Shown: positions 1 to 5,379 of the stretch, one piece after another
Numbering within the stretch: position 1 is the stretch's first letter
Layout: every line of letters starts with the position of its first letter
DNA from: Thermoplasmata archaeon
GTDB taxonomy: Archaea > Thermoplasmatota > Thermoplasmata > UBA10834 > DTMW01
Length of the DNA: 5,501 nucleotides
NCBI GenBank assembly: GCA_029858465.1
Contig: JAOUEZ010000096.1
Coordinates: 1 to 5,501 of the forward strand
Reading direction: 5' to 3'
Notes under the pieces: model-generated
Seen by the model: only the letters and a program-made list of their open reading frames with translations
The model's database searches: none
What the model was told of the DNA's origin: nothing
Program-made: the position numbers and the translations under genes

Positions 1-1
1 C

Positions 2-214
2 GCATTGATGATTTCCATTGGCATTATTTTCATGCTACCAATTCTGGCAGAGGCATATATATGGTGGAAGGGGGAAAAGGAAGAGGAGAAGATGAATCGA
101 GCATCCGTCGAAATGAAGAATGATGCGTTATCGGATGCTCCCTTGAAACCCGATCAAAAGATGATTGATTCGAAAAACGAAGACTCTGGTAAGGATACGA
201 GCAAATTGCGCTAG
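2..214 (+). CDS. C-terminal part of a membrane protein of unknown function (5' end outside window)
   Basis: The reading frame is open from the window edge to a TAG at 212-214, so the true start may lie upstream; TTG at 5 and ATG at 8 are the only starts inside. The visible part begins with one hydrophobic segment of about 19 residues (ISIGIIFMLPILAEAYIWW), followed by a lysine/glutamate-rich tail (WKGEKEEEK) and a low-complexity charged end. This looks like the last transmembrane helix of an integral membrane protein with a cytoplasmic hydrophilic tail. I recognise no family. It ends 5 bp from the stop codon of the convergent cdc6 gene, so the two transcripts probably overlap at their 3' ends. 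A complete small protein of about 68 residues remains possible because upstream sequence is missing. Confidence 0.55.
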   Translation, partial: ALMISIGIIFMLPILAEAYIWWKGEKEEEKMNRASVEMKNDALSDAPLKPDQKMIDSKNEDSGKDTSKLR

Positions 215-219
215 CGAAA

Positions 220-1455
220 TCACATCAATGTCATTTGCATCTTTGGCTTGTAATTCTTAAGCTGGTTCAACATCGGATCCTCTTCAAGGACTCTCATACC
301 GTCATCGACTGGGACGCTCGCCTCGATCTCTTTTGTCCTGCCTGCCCGGCCGAAAGATTTTACGCGGGCATGAATGAGCCCCAGCATGTCTAGCTCGGAG
401 ATCAGATCGGTAATTCTGCGCTGTGTCAGAACAGCCATCCCGGTTATTTTACAGAGGTCCTTGTATGTATCGTACACATCTCCTGTGGTTAGCTTTGCGT
501 TTCCTTGGGTCTCGTTCACAAAAATCCCCAGGAGTATGAGCTTGCTCTGTGTTGGCAGAGTCCTCATCGCCTCAGTGACACAATCCAATTCGATCTTGTT
601 CTTCGCCTTGTTGACATGTGATTCCGTAACGCGCACTTCCTGGCTTCTTTCGGCAATTTCTGCCGCGACCCTCAGTAGATCCAATGCACGGCGTGCATCG
701 CCATGTTCCTGTGCGGCGAGAGCCGCGCAAAGGGGCACGACTCCCTCATCCAATATCTCTTTCTCGAATGCGAGAATCGCACGCTGATTCAATATGTCCT
801 TGAGCTGTTCCGCATTGTATGGCGGGAATACCATCTTCTCCTCGCCGAGCGCACTTCTCACACGCGGGTCGAGGAATTCGGTGAATTTCAGATCGTTTGA
901 GATCCCAATCACAGACACTTTTGCATTAGCCAGGTCGTCATTAATTCTGGTGAGATGGTATAGTGCATCATCGCCGCTCTTGTAAACGAACTTGTCAATC
1001 TCATCCAATACGATGACAATTACCCTATCGGTCCTGTCAATCTTTTCTCTGAGAATATTATAGACTCGCTCTGTGCTCCAACCAGTAAAAGGTATTCTCT
1101 CATTAAAATCGTCAATGAATTGATTGCCGATATTCTGAAGGACTCCGTATTGCGTATCGACTATTTCGCAGTTCATGTAAATGTAATCTACCCGACTATA
1201 TGTGCCCTGGGCGTGTCTTATTTCGTTTCCTATGTACTTGATAGTCGCAGTCTTTCCGGTGCCTGTCTTTCCGAATATCAGAACGTTAGACGGCCGCTGG
1301 CCATTCATGGCGGTGACAAGGATCGATGCGAGATGATTGATTTGCTCCCCTCTATGAGGCAGTTCGTCAGGAATGTATGAAGGACGGAGTACCTCTCGAT
1401 CTCGCTTGAAAATGCTTTGACTTCGCATGAATGGCTGGAATACGCTTTGCTGCAT
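220..1455 (-). CDS. cdc6: Orc1/Cdc6 family replication initiation protein (AAA+ ATPase)
   Basis: This is the archaeal initiator: it binds origin recognition boxes, melts origin DNA and helps load the MCM helicase. From ATG 1455 it has 411 residues, a normal length. The conserved N-terminal block FKRDREVLRPSYIPDELPHR is at about 16-35. Walker A GKTGTGKT is at 62-69, Walker B VLDEID at 149-154, sensor 1 asparagine in GISND near 187, arginine-finger region DPRVRSAL near 197-204, and sensor 2 GDARRALDLL near 252-261. A C-terminal winged-helix DNA-binding domain follows (about 300-380), with a basic wing SFGRAGRTKEI. The frame continues upstream to ATG 1548 (442 aa), but those 31 extra residues do not resemble the family. 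A TATA-like box (1499-1506) lies inside them, and a G-run precedes ATG 1455 at ribosome-binding distance, so I prefer 1455. The gene is next to an ORB-like element, as expected for an origin-linked initiator. Confidence 0.93.
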   Translation of the reverse strand: MQQSVFQPFMRSQSIFKRDREVLRPSYIPDELPHRGEQINHLASILVTAMNGQRPSNVLIFGKTGTGKTATIKYIGNEIRHAQGTYSRVDYIYMNCEIVDTQYGVLQNIGNQFIDDFNERIPFTGWSTERVYNILREKIDRTDRVIVIVLDEIDKFVYKSGDDALYHLTRINDDLANAKVSVIGISNDLKFTEFLDPRVRSALGEEKMVFPPYNAEQLKDILNQRAILAFEKEILDEGVVPLCAALAAQEHGDARRALDLLRVAAEIAERSQEVRVTESHVNKAKNKIELDCVTEAMRTLPTQSKLILLGIFVNETQGNAKLTTGDVYDTYKDLCKITGMAVLTQRRITDLISELDMLGLIHARVKSFGRAGRTKEIEASVPVDDGMRVLEEDPMLNQLKNYKPKMQMTLM

Positions 1456-1498
1456 TGTTTCCCCCCAACGCAGAAACCCCGAGAAGAACCAATCAGCC

Positions 1499-1506
1499 CT
1501 TATATT
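1499..1506 (-). promoter_or_regulatory. TATA-like box for cdc6
   Basis: On the minus strand this reads AATATAAG, a good archaeal TATA-box match. Transcription starting about 26 nt downstream (near 1476) would give a leader of about 20 nt before ATG 1455. That leader contains a six-G run at 1461-1466, 5 nt before the start codon, which could pair imperfectly with the CCUCC of 16S rRNA. The box falls inside the 31-codon upstream extension of the frame, which argues for the downstream start. Position and match are seen; activity is inferred. Confidence 0.4.
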
Positions 1507-1649
1507 GGCAATCTCCTCGAATGTCCCTCGGGACTTAGGGGATTGCATGATGCATACTTAAGTCTTGATTTTATCTAGACCTCGACTGTTTTTTTCCGAG
1601 CAAAATTTCAAAAATAATTTTTTTCCTAATATCATCATCGATATCGGCA

Positions 1650-1664
1650 ATATTTTCAAAATAT
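1650..1664. repeat. Perfect AT-rich 15 bp palindrome
   Basis: ATATTTT and AAAATAT flank a single central C, a perfect 7+1+7 inverted repeat. It sits in the AT-rich part of the cdc6-hflX gap, 11 bp from the ORB-like element. It could be part of an unwinding element or a regulator site; in AT-rich DNA such palindromes also arise by chance. Confidence 0.5.
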
Positions 1665-1674
1665 GTCGCACAGA

Positions 1675-1699
1675 GGGGGGCCCCTTATTTTCCATTGGA
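1675..1699 (-). promoter_or_regulatory. Origin-recognition-box (ORB)-like element
   Basis: On the minus strand the sequence is TCCAATGGAAAATAAGGGG followed by a C-run. Archaeal ORB/mini-ORB elements have an imperfect dyad close to TTCCANTGGAAA, then a short spacer and a G-string. Here ten of the eleven defined dyad positions fit (the first T is A at 1700), and a GGGG run (1681-1684) follows after a four-base spacer, in the correct order and orientation. The G-run abuts a C-run, forming the palindrome GGGGCCCC at 1677-1684. In the ORB model the winged helix of Orc1/Cdc6 contacts the dyad and the AAA+ domain contacts the G-string. The consensus is from memory of studied archaea, not a search. 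Confidence 0.45.
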
Positions 1700-1781
1700 T
1701 TGCTTGATTAATGACAATTGATATGCATGCAATGAAATATCAAGACAGGTGTTAGATGATTCGAAGAGAAGTCTGGCTAAG

Positions 1782-1793
1782 AAAAAATGATAT
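1782..1793 (+). promoter_or_regulatory. Possible TATA-like box for hflX
   Basis: The A/T-rich AAAAAATGATAT at this position would place transcription start near 1814, giving a leader of about 10 nt before ATG 1824. The match to the archaeal TATA consensus is moderate, and other A/T-rich segments further upstream (for example GAAATATC near 1734) could serve instead. Confidence 0.25.
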
Positions 1794-1823
1794 CAGTAGA
1801 CGTTGTGAACATTGGGGATAAGC

Positions 1824-3113
1824 ATGCTGAGTCGTGCTCGAAATTGCTGCATTGTCTCAATAAAAAAAGATATCGAAGAAACCGAAGAATTGTGCAGGAC
1901 TTTAGATCTTGAAGTCTTGGCGAGAATCATGCAAAAAAGGAACTCGCCTGATCCGCATACATTCATAGGAACAGGCAAATTGACGGAATTAAAAGAAATT
2001 GCAGAGAATGTCGACTTAATTGTATTCGATGGTAGTTTGACTCCTTCACAGCATTTCCGGCTTGAGACATCTGTAAGGAAAATATGTATCGATAGAGTGG
2101 GGCTAGTCCTGGAAATCTTCGACAGACATGCAGGGGCGAGTGAGGCGAAGGCTCAAATTGCACTTGCCAGAATCAGATATGAATTGCCATTTCTAAGAGA
2201 ATGGGTGAGCAAGTCTCTTTCTGATGATCGCCCTGGTTTCATGGCAGGCGGAGAATATGCAATCGATGCTTATTACGAAAATGCACGAAGACAGATGAAA
2301 CGAATCGAAAAGAATCTGAGACGAATTACACAAGAAAGAGAGGCTCGACGGAGCAGAAGACGAGACAGGGGATTTTTTCTCGTCTCGATTTGTGGGTATA
2401 CTAATAGTGGAAAATCCACCCTGATGAATTCTCTCTCTGGTTCTCAAATTAAAGTTGACGATAAGATGTTCTCAACCCTTTCCACGACGACGAGGAAACT
2501 CTCAAAATCGAAGTGGAAAATCCTTATGACTGACACAGTAGGGTTCATTCGAGATCTTCCTCCTAACCTAATCGATGCTTTCAATGCAACAATGGAAGAG
2601 ATCTATGTGTCAGATTGCGCCGTCTTAGTGCTTGACCTTTCTGATTCTTTCGACATTCTATCGGAAAAGCTGTCGACTTCCCTCAGGTTGCTATTGCCTC
2701 ATATCCAAAAATCAAAAATCGTCATAGCGCTGAACAAAGCAGATAAACTCTCCAATGAATCTTTATTAAGAATTCTTAATTCAATTCAAAATCTTCTTCT
2801 TGGGTATATATATTATGTAATATCTGCTCAAACTAGAATAGGAATAGATAGGCTCGTAGATGGAATACTAAAAGTCGCGAGGATATCCTGTGTTGTTAAA
2901 GTCAGTCTTAAGAATGATGAAGAAGGTCAAGAATTGAATCGCTGGATAGCTAGAAGATATCCTATAATGAGTGCAGATTGGGGAGAAAGAATAACTCTGG
3001 TTCTTCAAGTTTCAGATGAGGAGTACAAAACGCTAGTAAGCAAAATCGGATCCGTAGGGCTGATAACAACGGCGATTGCACCGGAAGGAAAGGGGCCGGG
3101 GTCTACTTCTTAA
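1824..3113 (+). CDS. hflX: HflX family ribosome-associated GTPase
   Basis: HflX is a translational GTPase that binds the large ribosomal subunit; in bacteria it splits stalled ribosomes under stress, and a similar role is inferred here. From ATG 1824 the protein has 429 residues. The N-terminal HflX domain shows RNSPDPHTFIGTGKL (about 39-53), VFDGSLTPSQ (67-76) and IDRVGLVLEIFDRHA (89-103). The GFMAGGEYAIDAYYENARRQ stretch (138-157) and a basic coiled coil follow. The GTPase domain has G1 GYTNSGKST (191-199), switch FSTLSTTTRKL (216-226), G3 DTVGF (237-241), G4 NKAD (304-307) and G5 SAQ (334-336), then a C-terminal domain. A TTG at 1812 would add four residues; ATG 1824 is preferred and has a weak GGGGAT ahead of it. 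Base composition is more AT-rich than in neighbouring genes. Its stop overlaps the convergent membrane-protein gene by 11 bp. Confidence 0.95.
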   Translation: MLSRARNCCIVSIKKDIEETEELCRTLDLEVLARIMQKRNSPDPHTFIGTGKLTELKEIAENVDLIVFDGSLTPSQHFRLETSVRKICIDRVGLVLEIFDRHAGASEAKAQIALARIRYELPFLREWVSKSLSDDRPGFMAGGEYAIDAYYENARRQMKRIEKNLRRITQEREARRSRRRDRGFFLVSICGYTNSGKSTLMNSLSGSQIKVDDKMFSTLSTTTRKLSKSKWKILMTDTVGFIRDLPPNLIDAFNATMEEIYVSDCAVLVLDLSDSFDILSEKLSTSLRLLLPHIQKSKIVIALNKADKLSNESLLRILNSIQNLLLGYIYYVISAQTRIGIDRLVDGILKVARISCVVKVSLKNDEEGQELNRWIARRYPIMSADWGERITLVLQVSDEEYKTLVSKIGSVGLITTAIAPEGKGPGSTS

Positions 3114-3492
3114 TGCGCAACTCCAGTTTCTTTTCCATTACGACTTTCTTATACTTCATCGGCAGACGCCAGGCGAGATAATCTATGTCGTCAATATTCT
3201 TGAGAAATTTTGCCTTACTGCCGGTATCAATCAAGCCCTTGAGCTTCCTAGCCTTGAAAATATAATCCAAATCCCACCAAAGAGATGCTGTGAGGCCCAA
3301 CGGGCCGAGGATTGCCAGCCAGTACACCCAAGATCCGAGAAATTGAATTGTATCTTGTAATATATTGAAAATACCTTGCGGTTCCGGTCCAGCAATTGAT
3401 CCGACGAGGCCAACCAGGCTTATGAAGCTGAATACGATAATGAAAGTCAATCCAAGCTCTGGCCGGTATTCCGTCCATATTGTGTTGCTCAT
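3103..3492 (-). CDS. Two-helix membrane protein of unknown function
   Basis: This is a complete 129-residue protein. GAGAGG at 3501-3506 on the coding strand is 8 nt ahead of ATG 3492, a sound ribosome-binding site. Two hydrophobic helices are clear: about 14-35 (GLTFIIVFSFISLVGLVGSIAG) and about 51-73 (FLGSWVYWLAILGPLGLTAS and on). A short loop with PEPQG joins them. A conserved-looking soluble C-terminal half follows: WDLDYIFKARKLKGLIDT, FLKNIDDIDYLAWRLP, then a lysine-rich end (KKVVMEKKLELRIKK). By the positive-inside rule both termini are probably cytoplasmic. The arrangement resembles small archaeal DUF membrane proteins, but I cannot name the family. It is convergent with hflX, with an 11 bp overlap, and divergent from the next gene, so it is probably transcribed alone. 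Confidence 0.82.
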   Translation of the reverse strand: MSNTIWTEYRPELGLTFIIVFSFISLVGLVGSIAGPEPQGIFNILQDTIQFLGSWVYWLAILGPLGLTASLWWDLDYIFKARKLKGLIDTGSKAKFLKNIDDIDYLAWRLPMKYKKVVMEKKLELRIKK

Positions 3493-3544
3493 CGACTTCG
3501 CCTCTCATCCTAATGATGGGCAATCGTCTGAATATCTCTCTCAA

Positions 3545-3557
3545 ATAAGATTCTTAT
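3545..3557. promoter_or_regulatory. 13 bp palindrome in a divergent promoter region
   Basis: ATAAGA and TCTTAT flank one T, a perfect 6+1+6 inverted repeat. It lies near the middle of the 128 bp gap between the two-helix protein gene (start 3492, minus) and the anchored protein gene (start 3621, plus). On each strand it overlaps a TATA-like string (AAATAAGA on plus, CATAAGAA on minus). Leaders of about 35-50 nt would result in each direction. It may be a bidirectional core promoter or an operator; this is inference. Confidence 0.35.
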
Positions 3558-3620
3558 GGAGAATTGTCGAACATTACATGCACTGACAAGTTCGATAACC
3601 CAAAAAGAGATATTTCATCA

Positions 3621-3935
3621 ATGAGCGTGAAAAAGAGGGCAATGGACCTTTCAGTCCTCTGCATTATCTCCTGGGTAGCAGTTATCGGCCTCCTTACCGC
3701 GCAATCGGATATTCACGAAGAACCTGAGAACTATATCCTCATTCTCGGGCTGGTCGAATCTCAACAGAATCGGTCGGACGATGGTAGGGTTCTAATCATC
3801 ATCGATGATGGCAGGGAGACATGGGAGATTTACTCCGATTGCGATGCTGGACTGTCAAACGGCGATCTGGTCTGGGCAACGTGCGTATCCGACTCAAGCC
3901 AGCAACTTATCGCAATCTCCTTCGAACTTGTGTAG
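3621..3935 (+). CDS. Small membrane-anchored or secreted protein, possible OB-fold
   Basis: From ATG 3621 the product has 104 residues. The N-terminus has a basic n-region (MSVKKR) and a hydrophobic segment at about 9-27 (DLSVLCIISWVAVIGLLTA), a signal peptide or anchor. The rest would be outside the membrane. It reads as alternating strands: YILILGLVESQ, DGRVLIIIDDGRETWEIYSD, then LSNGDLVWATCVSDSSQQLI and a final strand. The order 'strand, DG-turn strand, GD-V strand, closing strand' resembles a small OB-fold barrel, as in tRNA_anti-like domains. That is pattern recognition, not a family match. The frame extends to TTG 3564, but this would put 19 polar residues before the signal, so 3621 is chosen; ATG 3642 is also possible. 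tiaS starts 45 bp downstream on the same strand, so co-transcription is possible. Confidence 0.65.
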   Translation: MSVKKRAMDLSVLCIISWVAVIGLLTAQSDIHEEPENYILILGLVESQQNRSDDGRVLIIIDDGRETWEIYSDCDAGLSNGDLVWATCVSDSSQQLIAISFELV

Positions 3936-3948
3936 GATCCTCGGAATG

Positions 3949-3960
3949 TATTTCATATTC
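3949..3960 (+). promoter_or_regulatory. Possible TATA-like box for tiaS
   Basis: TATTTCATATTC lies about 26 nt before the GTG at 3981, the spacing expected for a leaderless archaeal transcript. The 45 bp gap shows no Shine-Dalgarno before the GTG, which fits leaderless initiation. The match to the TATA consensus is only moderate. Confidence 0.25.
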
Positions 3961-3980
3961 GAATAAACATCAATCGTCCC

Positions 3981-5360
3981 GTGGCAGCTACACATCTTGC
4001 CTTTGACGATACGGATTCCCTCGACGGGATGTGCACTACATATCTCGCTGTCCTGATGATTCGAGAGATATCCGATTATGATCTGATTGGTCTGCCTCGG
4101 CTGGTCAGGCTGAATCCGAACGTTCCGTGGAAAACAAGAGGGAACGCGGCGATATGCATGGATTTTGGGGTAGGTGTAGGAAGAAAGATCCAGATCGGGG
4201 ACATAGACGAAGCACCAGTGTTCTCTTATATGGACGGCCAACCAGCTGCCCCTGATAGGATTTTCAAGGCCGCTGAGAGAATAATCCGCGCGAATGCGCA
4301 TTTCGAATGCAAATCTACCAACCCGGGACTTCTAGTTTCAGTTAGGCGCCCAGATGCATCATTTTACTGGGATACTGTGCGGGAGATAATTGAGATCAAG
4401 GCCGTCAAGAAAGAGATTTCCCGTATCAACGGAATTTCAAAAGGTTTCAAGAACGGCCGAGGGCTCATCGGGTCTGCTGCGGCTATGGCCTGGAGACCGG
4501 CAGATAGAACTTACGAATTGCTCGCCTACAGAAAACCCGAACTGGTCGGGACAAAAAGACAGATTGATGCAGCCTCCGTCATAAAAATGGATACGACCTA
4601 TCCGAGCACATTCCACAACATCGACCGGATATCAGGGCATATCGCCATCACTCCCGGCTCTCCTTGCCCGATATTGTTCGGAATCAGAGGCGATAATCCA
4701 ATCGATCTGCTGCGCGCGAAAGATATCGTGAGATCGGAATCTCCCTCATCATGGCTTGTTTTCCTGACAAACCAGGGAACAGACGAGCATCTTACAAGAA
4801 GAAAAATCAAGGCAGTCAAGAAAAGAGAGGGGGTGATTCTCAACGGGGAGGTTTCGCGCGAGCCAAATACAATAGAGGGCGGACATGTCTTCTTCGAGAT
4901 GCGAGACCCAACTGGCACGATTACATGTGCTGTTTATGAACCATCAGGGGACATGCGAGTTGCCGCTCGAACTCTACGACTGGGCGATAAGATTGTCGCA
5001 TATGGCTCGGTAAGGGAGCACCCTTTCGAAATCAACGTTGAAAAAATGAATGTCATAAGGCTCAATCAAAATCCCGACAAAGTCGAGAACCCGGTCTGTG
5101 AAAAATGCGGTAAGCATATGAAATCAATCGGCAGGAATGCGGGTTACCGCTGCAGGAAATGTGGAACAAGAGTGCCTCCTTCGGCCGCAAGAACAGCTCC
5201 GCGCTTGACTCCAAAGATCGGATGGTATGAGCCGCCGATAGCCTCCAGAAGACATCTCTACAAACCTGTGAAACGCTTCGGCATTAAACGAAGTCCTATT
5301 CGGGAAATATTAAATAGATTCCCGCATGATGAAGCCAGTGCACATCGGGAAGACACCTGA
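3981..5360 (+). CDS. tiaS: tRNA(Ile2) 2-agmatinylcytidine synthetase TiaS
   Basis: TiaS uses ATP and agmatine to convert the wobble cytidine (C34) of tRNA-Ile(CAU) to agmatidine, so that it reads AUA as isoleucine instead of AUG; it is the archaeal counterpart of bacterial TilS/lysidine. The 459 residues have the family's full layout. The N-terminal catalytic part shows FDDTDSLDGMCTTYLA (8-23), LVRLNPNVPWKTRGNAA (41-57) and GRGLIGSAAAMAW (159-171). An OB-fold lies at about 284-365 (GVILNGEVSREP, HVFFEMRDPTGTITCAVYEP, LRLGDKIVAYGSV). A zinc ribbon carries CEKC and CRKC (C373, C376, C391, C394), and a basic C-terminal tail follows. The GTG start directly precedes the conserved first strand (THLAFDDTDS), so little choice exists. 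The thiolase gene follows after 19 bp. Confidence 0.96.
   Translation: MAATHLAFDDTDSLDGMCTTYLAVLMIREISDYDLIGLPRLVRLNPNVPWKTRGNAAICMDFGVGVGRKIQIGDIDEAPVFSYMDGQPAAPDRIFKAAERIIRANAHFECKSTNPGLLVSVRRPDASFYWDTVREIIEIKAVKKEISRINGISKGFKNGRGLIGSAAAMAWRPADRTYELLAYRKPELVGTKRQIDAASVIKMDTTYPSTFHNIDRISGHIAITPGSPCPILFGIRGDNPIDLLRAKDIVRSESPSSWLVFLTNQGTDEHLTRRKIKAVKKREGVILNGEVSREPNTIEGGHVFFEMRDPTGTITCAVYEPSGDMRVAARTLRLGDKIVAYGSVREHPFEINVEKMNVIRLNQNPDKVENPVCEKCGKHMKSIGRNAGYRCRKCGTRVPPSAARTAPRLTPKIGWYEPPIASRRHLYKPVKRFGIKRSPIREILNRFPHDEASAHREDT
5305..5317 (+). promoter_or_regulatory. TATA-like box for the downstream thiolase gene, inside tiaS
   Basis: AAATATTAAATAG is a strong archaeal TATA match, preceded by purine-rich GGG that fits a BRE. 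It lies within the last codons of tiaS. A start about 26 nt downstream (near 5338) would give a leader of roughly 40 nt carrying the Shine-Dalgarno at 5366-5372. The gene could therefore be expressed independently of tiaS despite the close spacing. Confidence 0.35.
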
Positions 5361-5365
5361 TTGCA

Positions 5366-5372
5366 GGAGAGG
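5366..5372 (+). promoter_or_regulatory. Shine-Dalgarno of the thiolase gene
   Basis: GGAGAGG ends 7 nt before ATG 5380. It decides the start: the nearer ATG at 5373 is in another frame and overlaps the edge of the motif. Confidence 0.7.
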
Positions 5373-5379
5373 ATGCATC

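Larger units (their letters stand above)
1549..1755. other. Candidate replication origin region (intergenic, cdc6-hflX)
   Basis: This is the core of the divergent gap between cdc6 and hflX. Archaeal origins commonly sit beside an orc1/cdc6 gene. Here the gap holds an AT-rich stretch (about 1600-1665) that could act as an unwinding element. It includes a perfect palindrome ATATTTTCAAAATAT at 1650-1664 and a smaller one, CGATATCG, at 1639-1646. An ORB-like element at 1675-1699 lies directly to the right. Only one convincing ORB-like copy is visible, whereas well-studied origins usually have several, so this may be a minimal origin, a Cdc6 autoregulatory site, or chance. Nothing in it is protein-coding apart from the optional cdc6 N-terminal extension just outside. 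Confidence 0.4.

Noticed and set aside
374..787. Plus-strand open frame of 137 codons opposite cdc6
   Set aside because: It lies wholly antisense to a well-supported AAA+ gene, and its translation is serine/arginine-rich with no domain features.
1581..1600. CTCG...CGAG inverted repeat around a T-run as a second origin element or hairpin
   Set aside because: The stem is only four base pairs with a 12-base loop and it does not match the ORB dyad or G-string.
1677..1684. GGGGCCCC as a transcription terminator stem
   Set aside because: There is no loop and no T-run after it on either strand, and it lies upstream of both flanking genes; it fits better as part of the ORB-like element.
1812..1823. 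TTG start for hflX four codons upstream
   Set aside because: The ATG at 1824 gives the usual HflX N-terminus and the added residues carry no conserved signal; the difference is small and not excluded.
3248..3544. Second minus-strand open frame of 98 codons overlapping the two-helix protein gene
   Set aside because: It is out of frame with the gene that has clear membrane helices and a Shine-Dalgarno; its product looks like an arginine/tryptophan-rich shadow.
3894..4301. Minus-strand open frame of 135 codons over the start of tiaS
   Set aside because: It is antisense to the conserved TiaS N-terminus, its product has no recognisable motif, and no promoter or ribosome-binding site supports it.
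4598..4918. Minus-strand open frame of 106 codons inside tiaS
   Set aside because: It is antisense to the TiaS middle region and its openness follows from the codon use of tiaS.
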